A stretch of DNA of 64,000 nucleotides from Zychaea mexicana. Taxonomy: Eukaryota; Mucoromycota; Mucoromycetes; Mucorales; Lichtheimiaceae. Where the stretch lies: assembly GCF_025766255.1 (NCBI RefSeq), contig NW_026516748.1, forward strand, positions 1-64,000, in the 5' to 3' direction. The notes beneath the pieces were generated by a model that was not told the DNA's origin, did no database searches, and saw nothing but the letters and a program-made list of their open reading frames with translations. Within the stretch, counting starts at the first letter, position 1. Every line of letters starts with the position of its first letter. Positions 33,537 to 43,431 of the stretch are shown here, piece by piece. Both the position numbers and the translations under genes were made by a program.

Positions 33537-34676
33537 ATGTCAAATCCGGTATGGGCACCTGAACGCAATCGTCGCAGAAAAAGATGCCTTTGGCTTTGCT
33601 GTTGCCTAGCACTCCTCGCCATCATAGTGATAGTTGTCGTAGTACCATCTGTCGTCGTCACACGCAACAACCGAAACAGCGATGACCGATTACAACAAGG
33701 AAACAGCACCGACAATGGCGGCAATACTGCTGGAGATACTAGCGACGATCCATCGACGCAAAACACTCCTACACAACCACCACCATCCTATGCCAAAGCC
33801 GTTTCTTCCTACGCCAACTTGACACGTGTCCGTACCTATAGTCACCTGGACCAGAAAGAGCGGATTTTCATCATTGGCGATGTTCATGGCTGCGCCGACG
33901 AATTGAAGCAGCTTGTAAACCGCATTAATTACAATCCGGATAAAGATCAGATTATTCTTGCAGGCGACCTCGTCTATCGGGGACCCGATAATGTGGGTGT
34001 CATCCGGTATGCTAAAGAAATTAACGCACTGTGTGTCCGCGGTAACCACGACGATATTACGGTTCGATTCAAGACATACGAGCTGCAACATGGTCTGGAA
34101 GCGATGCAAGACGAGAAAGAAATCATGCCTGAAGGCGATGTGGAAGATCCGCTCAAATTTGGGGACGACCATATGGATATTGTAAAGTAAGCATTCAATG
34201 ATAGCGTATATGTGCCTTAAAAAGAAGCTCTAACAGTCCCACACTTTTTATTATTCTGGAAAAGAAACATGACTCAGGAAGATTATGATTATCTGGTCAA
34301 TTGTCCACTGGTCATCGATCTACCAACGCTCAACAACTCGCGCATTGTCCACGGAGGTCTTGATCCAGCCATCGAAAAGGCAGTGAATAACGACCCTTAC
34401 TCGGTATTGAACATGCGTAATCTGGACGACGGTGAGCCAGAACGGACAAAGAGTGATGGAAAACATTGGACAAAGTACTGGTCAGAAGCTCAACACGACA
34501 ACAATACCGATCATGCAATCAATGTGTACTACGGCCATGATGCTGGGCGGGGCTTGGACCTCGAGTCAGAGACGTTTGGAACGGATAGTGGCTGTGTATA
34601 CGGTGGACAGCTAACTGCCTTGGAAATGAAATCGCATGCGTTGTCGCAGGTAGATTGTCCAGAGTATTCTTCGTAA
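33537..34676 (+). CDS. membrane-anchored metallophosphatase, PPN2-like endopolyphosphatase
   Basis: Exons 33537-34186 and 34265-34676 give 353 residues. A short basic cytosolic N-terminus (RNRRRKRC) precedes one transmembrane helix (residues about 18-42, LALLAIIVIVVVVPSVVV), so this is a type II membrane protein. After a Ser/Thr/Gln linker comes a complete calcineurin-like phosphatase core: IGDVHGC, AGDLVYRGPDN, RGNHDD, IVHGGLDP and YYGHDAGRG, all metal ligands present. A small PPP-type domain behind an N-terminal anchor matches yeast vacuolar Ppn2, a zinc-dependent polyphosphate endonuclease. A bis-tetraphosphatase or protein-phosphatase activity is the alternative. Confidence 0.82.
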
Positions 34677-34825
34677 CAATCGAATGTAGAACGTGATTAT
34701 CGATCGAATATAATATAAGGTTATTTACAGATGTATTCAGGAGCGACGATGTGTGTGTATGTGTAATGCATATGTTTTGAGCCTTTTTTGTTTGTTTGCG
34801 GCAGTGGTATATTTTTTCGTTTTCT

Positions 34826-35224
34826 CTATTCATTGATCGCGGTCGTCGTTTTTGCCGGGTCTTCTTCTGGATTGAAAGGCGCCAGCTCCATATATTTTTT
34901 AAGCTGCTCTTTCTTGGTCTCCAAAATCGTCGTCTCGCGTTTCAGAATAGCGTCTTGTTCTTCTTCCACGTATTGCAATCCGGGCAGTTCTTGCAGTATA
35001 CGCCGTGCATTGCCGAATCGTTCGTCCATTTGTGCGACTGCTTTGCCGATCTCTTCTTGATTGGCTCCATCCAACATTAATTCGACAATGCGATGGAAGT
35101 CACGCATGAATGCAAATTCGTCTTTATGAAACACGGTGGATCCACTATCAGCTGCTGTTTTGTCCTTGTTATCTGAAAGCAATGTAGGAGATGCACGTGT
35201 TGATGAAGGGATGGAAGACGACAT
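34826..35224 (-). CDS. med9: Mediator subunit 9-like protein
   Basis: Intronless, 132 residues from the ATG at 35224. After a Ser/Thr-rich start, residues about 30-120 are helical: FAFMRDFHRIVELMLDGANQ, then AQMDERFGNARRILQELPGL, EEEQDAILKRETTILETKKE and QLKKYMEL. The LQELPG turn between two coiled-coil helices followed by an EEQ helix ending KKY is the layout of the Med9 family (yeast Cse2), a middle-module subunit of the RNA polymerase II Mediator. It converges on the phosphatase gene and diverges from the AhpD-like gene over 200 bp. A different small coiled-coil protein cannot be excluded without a profile search. Confidence 0.65.
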   Translation of the reverse strand: MSSSIPSSTRASPTLLSDNKDKTAADSGSTVFHKDEFAFMRDFHRIVELMLDGANQEEIGKAVAQMDERFGNARRILQELPGLQYVEEEQDAILKRETTILETKKEQLKKYMELAPFNPEEDPAKTTTAINE

Positions 35225-35424
35225 TGTACGTAAAGACGGCTAAAAGAAAGAAGGAAACGTTTGTTTATACTGAGACTGAATATTGCGCCTATAATAATCA
35301 CGCCGTATGCGTAAGTACTCACGAAGCATCATATATTTAAAGCTGACCTAATGGTCTTTCTTTATTCGGTTCCTTTTGTTCATTCCACGTCATTTATCTC
35401 TCACTCTCTTTTCTTGCACTTGTA
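35225..35424. promoter_or_regulatory. bidirectional promoter, MED9-like / AhpD-like
   Basis: 200 bp between divergent start codons at 35224 (minus) and 35425 (plus). It contains CT-rich leaders on both sides and no obvious TATA box. Confidence 0.55.
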
Positions 35425-36407
35425 ATGGCAATACTGAGTATTCTCCGTGACATTCGTGCACTTTTCACAAAAAATGACGCAGTGAACGATCTCTGGTACA
35501 TTCTGGCTGTGAGTACTACTTTTTCCCTTTCTCACTGTGATTGTTGCCCTTTCCCACCTACATATTCTGGGGTAACATGGGGCTTAAATTGGCAGTATGA
35601 TCTCATGGATATTGCTTAATACATATAAAAAGGCTTCTGCCATCACTTCGCTTAATCATCCTGAAGATATCGAACCTGTATATGCACTCGTCGAACAATC
35701 AATTGATGAATCGGTCAAGCTCAGCCAGTCTGAAAAGGAAGAAGCTAAAATACATGCGGTGTTGCGTTTGCGTGAAGGCATTCTCAAAAGCTTCATCGCG
35801 TCTGGTTTTCCCAAGGTAGGTTTTGGTAAATCCATCCTGTCACCGCGACCATATCAACCAAATTTGATTTCTGCTGTATACAGACGATCAACGGTTTAAA
35901 GCATCTCAACATTGCTACGCCTGAGCCTATCAATGCAAAGCTGCCGAAGACACCGTTCCGGTAAAGTAGAACGAGCACCCCGACACTTGTATATATCGAA
36001 GGGTTCATCTATATATTAAGCTAACTCTAATTTATAGCAAAGAGGATTCGTGGGAAGCCATACTTCGAGGGCGTGAGCGGGGGAAAGCATTGTTTGCGAA
36101 AATCTATGACAAGCATACTGAACGTGTACTCACTGACATGCACACATTTTACCCGGATCTTGGCCAAGTTGCGATCCATCAGCTCTATGGACCTGTGATC
36201 TCTAATACCTCCCTTTTATCGGGCAAAGAATCGAGTCTGGTTCTGGTGACAGGGCTCAAAGCCCAAGACATCGCTGCTCAATTACGCGGCCATACCTACG
36301 GTGCCCTTCATCAAGGCGCCACTCGAGAAGACTTGAGCAACATCAACGCAATGGTCAATATGCTTTGCAAGCACTACGGTGTGTCTCTACCCAAAGCCAA
36401 GCTGTAA
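35425..36407 (+). CDS. AhpD-like (carboxymuconolactone decarboxylase fold) protein
   Basis: Exons 35425-35508, 35633-35815, 35884-35960 and 36038-36407 give 237 residues. The all-helical AhpD-like fold is recognised from IHAVLRLREGILKSFIASGF, TINGLKHLN, GKALFAKIYDKHTERVLTDM, the hydrophobic SSLVLVTGL helix and RGHTYGALHQGATREDL. The last is the histidine-containing RxHxxxAxxxGAT(R/K)EE-type segment of the family. There is no CxxC, so a peroxidase role as in bacterial AhpD is unlikely; fungal members of this type have no assigned reaction, and some are mitochondrial or peroxisomal. The stop is followed by an AATAAA-type signal at about 36438. Confidence 0.8.
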
Positions 36408-36591
36408 CGTCTTTTTGCATGATAGAAGAAGAAGAAAAATAAAATATTGTTTTGTCGCATAAAAGGTCGCATGGGTTCAGTTTCAAAATGCAAAATTGAT
36501 TTTTTTTCTTTTTTTGGCAATCTGTCCCAAGCCTGATCTCCCCACGTCAAACCTGTTTATTCTTGTCTGCTTTCTTCTTTTCCCTTCACCT

Positions 36592-38670
36592 ATGTTACCA
36601 GATGAGTGGTCTGAAAATTTGACCTTTCGATACTCCACTCCTCAATTTAGTATTTTAAACCACATAACCATTGCTGTGTCGTCCGTCTCTTTACTCTTGT
36701 CGCTTGTGGTTGTCATCTTTTATGCCGTTTTCTGGTACTACGAGCGAAAGAAGGCCGATCGAGTGTCGTTGCGATGCGTTGCGCTCGGCAGTATAAGCAA
36801 CGTAATCGATACCGTGTTGGACATTGCCTCCAGTGTTCGACGTACAGACCAAACATATTGCCGTGTATTGGGACTTATTGTTGATTTTCTCGACGTCATC
36901 AACGCCGGTTTCCTGGCAGTAATCGGTGTCAACCTGTTTCTTATCTTTGTCTTCAAGATAAAGCGATCAGAACGACTCGAGCGTTTCTACTATCCAGCAA
37001 TATTTGTCTACAGCATCACAACCATGATTGTGCCTGTCATCGAGGAATCACAATTAGTAATACCGCGAGATCCCGATCTAAGCTGCTGGTAAGTGCACAG
37101 ATAATGCATAGACAAAGCTTGTTCTTTGTTGAACCTTCAACTGACATCATCAAAAAAGGTATTACAACCACATTGGTGACCGGGAAAGTCATTTCGTTTC
37201 TTGGGTAAGCAATTTAAAGAAAAAGGGAAGAACAGATTCAGCAGCTGTTTGAACATGATTTTGACAGTTCTTTTTATACAATAGATGTATTATTATGCAC
37301 TCATATTCTTTATTGCGCTCCTTGGGTTATTTTGCTCTATGACCGCCGTCGTCAAATTGTTTCGCCAAGAAGCCGCAAACTTTCGGGGAATGCGTCGGTT
37401 CTCTCCATCGGGGCTAGCAAATATGTCTAGCACAGCAAAGCCTCGTCATGACCAGAGCCAAGACCGTCAGCGTCCACGTTCAAGCTTTCCCAGAGTTGTT
37501 ATGCGTTGTATTACATACACGTTAGGTAAAAAATACATTTAGTGATTCGCATGAGTGATAAAGCATTTGCGCTTGTCTTTTCACGTCACTGATCCAAAAA
37601 ACCTACTAGTCCCATTTCTCATCCATATTTGGGGCTTTGCAATACAGATACGTGTTTCCACCAAAAGGCGTGCGCCATATGGACTCACAGTCGTCAGTAC
37701 AATCATGTCTTCAGCGGAAGGTTAGCTGCAATAATACAATCAACGTGTCTACAGAAAAGCACTGATACAACACACGTTTACTTATATGCCGTATTACTCT
37801 TGTCGTATAGGTTTGTTAACAGGCATGGTCTTCTTTAGCGAGCCAGTAGTCGTCTCCCACATTAAGGAGAAAATGTCTGACTTTTACCGTGCCTATGGCG
37901 AAGAGTTCAGTGTGCTTGAAGAATACGGTCATGGTGCAAGTCTTAGAAGACGTCGAAGAGGTAGCCGCGTCACTTCGGGAGCTGCCGAGAGCATACATAG
38001 CACGCGTACAGCACATAGTACTTGTTCGCAGTATGTATCCAACCTGCTTGATAAACGAAATTTGGTACCACGCCCTGCGATCGTCGAAAAAGAATACCAC
38101 CCACAGGTTGATCTAGGAGATGGCCAAACACTTGCTCCACCGATACTTACAGGAGCAACACCTCCTAGTTCGATTGTAACTTCTGTCGATGACGAATACG
38201 CTGACGAGAGTGAAGTGCGTACAATCCCGATGCGTCGTGTCAGTGTGTCTTCATCGGTGTACAGTCGTATTAGAAACGAGTATGAACGACGACTGTCTGA
38301 TGAAACTAACACATCCACCTTGGTTAATGACGCGCAATACTACCGAAACCTGGTACCGTCACCTGATGCCCCCGACGAAGTCTTTATACCTTATCGATCC
38401 CCCGCTTTGGCGAGAGCGGCGCATTGGATGTTTGTGAAGATCGATCGTCTTCGAGGTCGTCGTAATAACAGCAGCAACTCAAACATCAACGCCATAAGTA
38501 ACCAACGACAACAGCAGGAGCAAAGCCCAGGACCGTATGGGAGTGATGGTGATAGTAGCATATGGGCCACTGGCAGCAATCGCCGTACTGCACACAGTGC
38601 TCCTGAAGTAGTTGTGCAGGCTCCCTCGATGCCATCTGTGCGATCAGCACCATCCGACTCGTCATGTTGA
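36592..38670 (+). CDS. seven-transmembrane G-protein-coupled receptor, cAMP-receptor/Git3-like
   Basis: Exons 36592-37088, 37159-37204, 37285-37525, 37610-37720 and 37811-38670 give 584 residues. Seven hydrophobic helices are visible: near residues 25-50 (ITIAVSSVSLLLSLVVVIFY), VALGSISNVIDTVLDI, VDFLDVINAGFLAVIGVNLF, AIFVYSITTMIVPVI, YYYALIFFIALLGLFCSMTA, CITYTLVPFLIHIWGFAI and LTVVSTIMSSAEGLLTGMVF. A Cys before helix 3 (TYCRVLG) and one in the second outer loop (DLSCWYY) can form the standard disulfide. The third cytosolic loop is basic and about 50 residues. A C-tail of about 270 residues is Ser-rich, with Arg clusters and a terminal Ser-rich end suited to phosphorylation. The ligand is unknown. 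It lies 170 bp upstream of the carotenoid-oxygenase-like gene, same strand. Confidence 0.85.
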
Positions 38671-38840
38671 AAAACGCAGTGGCATTGACTTGTTGTGCTG
38701 TACATAGTGCATAGTGTACCACTATTATTGAATACAAAAATAGCAACACTTTTGTGTAATTTAAACTGCAGTACTGCGCTATCTCCGTCTGTCGTTGTTG
38801 AACCGCCCTTCTTTCTTTATATTTCTGGGTTCGAGCTGAC

Positions 38841-41719
38841 ATGAATGACCTTAAACCTGACGATCCTACGGTAGCCGTGGGCGATGAACACCCTTTAACT
38901 TCGTCTTCGCACGACGAAGAACAGCAACAGCAACAACAGCGCCATGCCCAAGAACGTGACGCCACTACGGATGAAAAGGACTCTGATCCGTTTTTCGTCA
39001 TTCTAGACAAAAAAGGTGATAGTGACAACGATGATCACGAAGAAACGAAGCCATCGAAAGATAACAAGGTCGATAAATTCGACCGTGATAACGACACGAG
39101 TAGCAGTGATAGTGGTAGCGATAGCGACGATGAAAAGAGCGAGATTAGACCAGCTGCAAACCATCCTTTACAGAGCTCGCAGCTTGATGTCAGCGCTTAC
39201 AGCAACGATCAGCAGTGGGCTCAACAAGAAAACTCTTTGCTTGACGACCAGGGCCAGCCTAATCTCGTAGGCAGTAATACACACTCACTGTCAACGACAC
39301 CCACTCAAGAACGACAAGTTCAGCTCGATTCTGACACGTCTCATACTAAGGTATCGAAAGGAAAAAATTAAGGCAAAACGGGAGGAAAAGACTGAAAGGA
39401 GATATGAAGAAAAAAGAGAGAATACGAGCTGGATATAATTAGTGGAATATGATACTAAACACAAAACGCGTATATCTACAGGGCTTCTATAACGCTGGAG
39501 ATTCGAGCGAGATCGTCGACCTCGAAGTCAACGGCCAGCTTCCGGAATGGCTTGTTGGTGAGCACTATACCATTGGCCCGGGTACCTACGATGTTCGATA
39601 TATGCGCAAAATCGAGATTGATGGATATCTTCAAAGCGCCACTTCCACCTTTTCATTTGGACATTGGTTTGATGCGTGAGTGCTGATTTATTTTTGGTAC
39701 ATGTGCTGTGATGATAAGACGCGCAGTAATAGCATCTGTGAAGGGGGTGGTAGGAGGGGAATTTCGTTTTTTTTTCTTTTTTTTTGGTTTTACTCACAAG
39801 ATTCTAGACTCCCGTTGGCCAATCGATTCGATATGAATGGCAAACGTAACACAATCACCTACCGCAACCGACTCACTTCCCGCCGTCTTATTGAAAAGAT
39901 TCGGGATCATCATGGCTACGCTTCTCGTCACCCAGCCGGCTTGTTCAAGACCGACTCCAATCAGACCATTTTTACAAAGTTCTTAAAGTCGGCTCCTAAA
40001 ACGAACAAAGCAGACGGTGAACCTTGTGCTGCCCGAATTCTGGCCGGCATTCCTGGCGTGGACGGCCGTTTATTTGCCCAGAATCATGCCAATCATGTAC
40101 GTGTGTACGAAAGTGGGAAAGGATAGTTTTCAAAAGGCATGAAATGGCTAATACGGATATGGTGGTGTTGGTTAGATCCAAGAGCTGGATCCGTTTGACA
40201 TGAAGCCGACTCGGGTGCTTTGCTGGGACGAAGTAAATCCTGCATTCAAGGGTTACAGCTCCTGCCCGAACGGACAATATGATCCGCAGACGGGCGAATA
40301 TATTAACTTTACCATGGAAATCGGATACCAAACAACTAGCTACCACTTCTTCTCGATCAGTGATCGGGACCCCAAGGGCAAAATTATTGCCTCAGTTACT
40401 GCACCCACTGGATACGTGCACAGCTTTTCGATAACACCGAAATACATCGTTTTGGTAGGTGAAAAAACCGGGAGAGATGATTGGATGAGGATGTGCGTAT
40501 GTTGTTGGGGTTGGTCTCGAGTACAACCGCACCCATCCTTTCAAGGATAAAAAAAAGACTTAGACTTAGTAAATTTTTGTCTTCTGTTTGGACCAGGTGA
40601 TCTTCCCATTATTAGCCAATTCCGCCGCTGTGAAATATGCCTGGAACGAAAGCGTCTTGGACTCGTTCTCATTTTATCCGAATGAACCCACCTTGTTCCA
40701 TGTCATTTCTAGAGAAAAGGGACAGCACCTGGTTACGTACCGTTCGGATGCCTGCTTTGCGTACGTAGGATCGACCACTTTTACTTGTTAAAATTATATA
40801 AGACGGAAGAGAGCTAATTATTTCATTAACTTTAATTTTGATTAGCTTCAACCATGTTAACGCATTCGAGGACGGACGAGACAACATCAATGTTGATATC
40901 GTATGCTATCGCGATGACACTATTGCACACCAGCTGACGACCCACAATTTGCGGAACCCGGGGGAGATGAAGCCTTCGCGACTGGCACCGTCAGAAGTCC
41001 GACGATATGTACTTAGCAGTATTGATGAAGAGACCATCAGCTTTATGGCAAATAACTCCATGCTTCCATCCACTGCAAGCATCACATCACGTATTTCGTC
41101 AATGTGGGGATACGTACGCGGCTCAAATGCTCAGGCAAACGACGTTGAGAGCTCAGCGGGTCCATCAGCAGCTGCTGCTGGCTGGTATGCTACACTTCCC
41201 GTAACATCATACGGCAAGCTTGTCCAGCCGTCCATCGAGTTACCTCAAGTGCACCCATTGTACAAAATGCACAAGTACAAGTACCTTTACGGTCTTGGAT
41301 TCTCGGCAGCTAGCTCTATTGGTGATGGTAAAATTTGGGACGCCATTGTCAAAGCAGTAAGTAATGTTTGCTATATGCGTCACATACAAAAACGAGAAAG
41401 TATGGCAAACTGATATTGTATGCGCTATTTGTTTTTTTTTTATGAAAAGGATGTTGAAACCAAGACAGTAGTTGCATCATGGCATGAAGAAAATTGCTAT
41501 CCAAGCGAAGCAGTATTTATTCCACGACCTCCACAAGACGTAAATGACGAGCTTCGAGAAGATGACGGTGTGTTGGTCAGTGCTGTGATGGATTCCGCGC
41601 GCGCCACGTCGTTCTTGTTGATCTTGGACTCTTCGTCCTTGGAAGTACTTGTCAAGGCAGATTTAGGCATGCTGGTGCCCATCAGCTTTGCTCGAGGATC
41701 ATATAAACTTCGCAGCTAG
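38841..41719 (+). CDS. carotenoid cleavage oxygenase-like protein with acidic N-terminal extension
   Basis: Core exons 39482-39675, 39808-40096, 40176-40454, 40597-40760, 40846-41356 and 41450-41719 encode 568 residues of the beta-propeller family: GFYNAGDSSEIVDLEVNGQL, HYTIGPGTYDVRY, GEYINFTMEIGYQ, FNHVNAFED, NCYPSEAVFIPRP. A 170-codon acidic, Gln-rich exon (38841-39350) joins in phase via AAG|GTATCG and TACAG|GGC. Only 77 bp separate its stop from the alternative start ATG at 39449, which favours splicing; that ATG would give a 579-residue protein. Histidines two and three of the iron site are present (GYVHSFSI, FNHVNAFED), but the first (family ScxH; here CPNGQYD) and fourth (family FxHGSYR; here FARGSYK) are not. 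It may be inactive or altered. Fungal relatives cut beta-carotene and apocarotenals for retinal or trisporoids. Confidence 0.85.
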
Positions 41720-41844
41720 AGTAGTGCCTGTATTGCTGTAGCTACGTTACCCACTAGCAGCCATAGTATGGGTATATGGCGATTACATATAAATATAAAA
41801 TGTTCATGTATGTCTGTATGTTTTTGTTGCATGTAGTATGTACA

Positions 41845-42578
41845 CTATTGATAATTATTAATGCTTTGCTTGTTGGTGGAAGAAGAGGATGTTGAGGGTA
41901 TCGTTGTTATGGGTGAGAAGACGCTCTTGACAATCTCGTTCCTTTATCAAGTTAAAAAGTCAGAACAAGTATATGTGTAAAGGAATGATGGTCTGTGATG
42001 TACCTGAGCTTGAAATTGATAAGGGTTTCCTTTAGATTATCGAGATTCCTGACAGGCTGTAAACTTTCAATCGCTTCGCTTCTACTCATATAGAGGTAAA
42101 ATACAAAACATATTTGAGTGAGTCCACGTGGAAACATACGTAGAGGACGCAGACATTATAGAACAGAAGAGAAAAAGTCCATTTACGCTCGAGGTGCAGA
42201 TACACCCTCAATCGTCATGAGACCCGATCCGTCGTGATCTCCTTCAAACTGGTCGTATACAGTACTGTTGTGATCGAGCCGACAGTTGGTTACTTGGAAA
42301 TGTGGACTGTAGCTCTCAACTTTACCAAGTTGTGCATTTTCGTCCAGGTCGACCATGATGAGGTTATCCTTGGGAACCTCAGGAAACGGCTCATCTTCAA
42401 AAACGTAATGAACGATAGGGTGCTTGTAAGTGCTATGTACTTGATCACGAATGACAACGAACTGCGGAATCTCGTTGCTGATGCTGTGATTACTGTTATT
42501 GTTGCTGTTGCTCATATGTGTGTGTGGGTTTGGAGAAAACATAGTGTGCACGGTCTGCTGAATTTCAATAAAATGCAT
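41845..42578 (-). CDS. Atg31-like protein (tentative)
   Basis: Exons 42578-42187, 42081-42004 and 41941-41845 give 188 residues starting MHFIEIQQTVHT. An in-frame ATG at 42713 would add 45 residues with a signal-like hydrophobic stretch. The middle reads VHYVFEDEPFPEV, then NLIMVDLDENAQLGKVESYS; the end is a helix (ESLQPVRNLDNLKETLINFK) followed by RNEIVKSVF. The spacing resembles yeast Atg31 (196 residues) as I remember it: a YIFED strand, an IIVQLDES strand, an acidic middle and a C-terminal helix around NEQ. Atg31 bridges Atg29 to the Atg17 scaffold in starvation autophagy. Similarity is short and from memory, so this is an inference. It converges with the carotenoid-oxygenase-like gene and diverges from the arrestin gene. 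Confidence 0.4.
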
Positions 42579-42970
42579 GACGCTGACTCGTTGCGGTTCC
42601 TGCAACGCTGCTTTCGTACACGTGCTGCTACAAAGTAGGCTACTGCTGTAGCATCCCAACAATAATATGCTAGTAAGCCATCTATGGAGTCTTTCTGTGG
42701 CACAGCTCCACATTCGCGGTGCTAAGCATCTTAAATATTGCTACAGCAAAACTTCCTTTGCCATGATAAAAACGTATTGTGGTATGCCTAGTATGCACTG
42801 TTGTAATTAAAACGTAGCATTCTTTCACATACCATTTACGGTCACTTTGCTTTCTTGCTACATTTTCGACTGTAGCTAAGCCTTTACTGCTGCTCTAGGT
42901 AAACAATGGTAAAGATAAAAGAAATATGTAGGTCTCAGCCTCACTTAATAGAATACTGTACCATCACCAT

Positions 42971-43156
42971 TTAATATAATGTTGATAACAAGGTTAATAT
43001 CAAGGAGTAAAAGAGATCAGGTAGTTTATGATTGATCTGATGTCCTTCATCAAGCTCGATATGGGTCTTGCTAGAAAGAATATCGTCAAACAAAATGAAA
43101 GAAACGAGTAAAAGGTACCAGAAGAAATTCTTGCCTTCTATACTCATATATTCCAT
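42971..43156 (-). CDS. possible small membrane peptide
   Basis: A 61-residue frame from ATG with one strong hydrophobic stretch near the start (FFWYLLLVSFILFDDILSS), a polar middle and a second hydrophobic end (LFYSLILTLLSTLY). It looks more protein-like than neighbouring frames but has no homologue that I recognise and lies in the arrestin promoter region. It could be an exon of an unseen gene or chance. Confidence 0.2.
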   Translation of the reverse strand: MEYMSIEGKNFFWYLLLVSFILFDDILSSKTHIELDEGHQINHKLPDLFYSLILTLLSTLY

Positions 43157-43416
43157 ATCCTTTTTTTGTCATTGGATTACTTGTGATGATTCTTGTGCCA
43201 CAGTGTACAGCGTCCCCACCATCAAATCATACTCCATCTAAGCCCGTGGTATATACACACAAGCTATACCATATCACAAAGCCATTTTCCTTGGTCCATT
43301 CTTATTTTCTATCAATCACACTCTGTTTGTTTCCTTTATCTTTTCATCTTTTTCTCTCTTTCTCTCCCTTTAAGTACCAAACTCATACACACACATACTA
43401 TACCAAAACACACGTA

Positions 43417-43431
43417 ATGGGACGACGATGA
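43417..43431 (+). promoter_or_regulatory. four-codon uORF overlapping the arrestin start (ATGA)
   Basis: ATG GGA CGA CGA TGA encodes Met-Gly-Arg-Arg and its stop codon overlaps the downstream start as ATGA at 43428-43431. Scanning ribosomes would meet it first. Such stop-start junctions can lower or couple translation of the main frame. Confidence 0.55.

Noticed and set aside
42183..42713. Unspliced 176-residue reading of the Atg31-like gene with a signal peptide
   Set aside because: It ends at a stop inside a good GTAAAT intron. The spliced form continues in phase through two more exons, and the internal ATG at 42578 gives the expected length, so the signal-like leader is probably untranslated.
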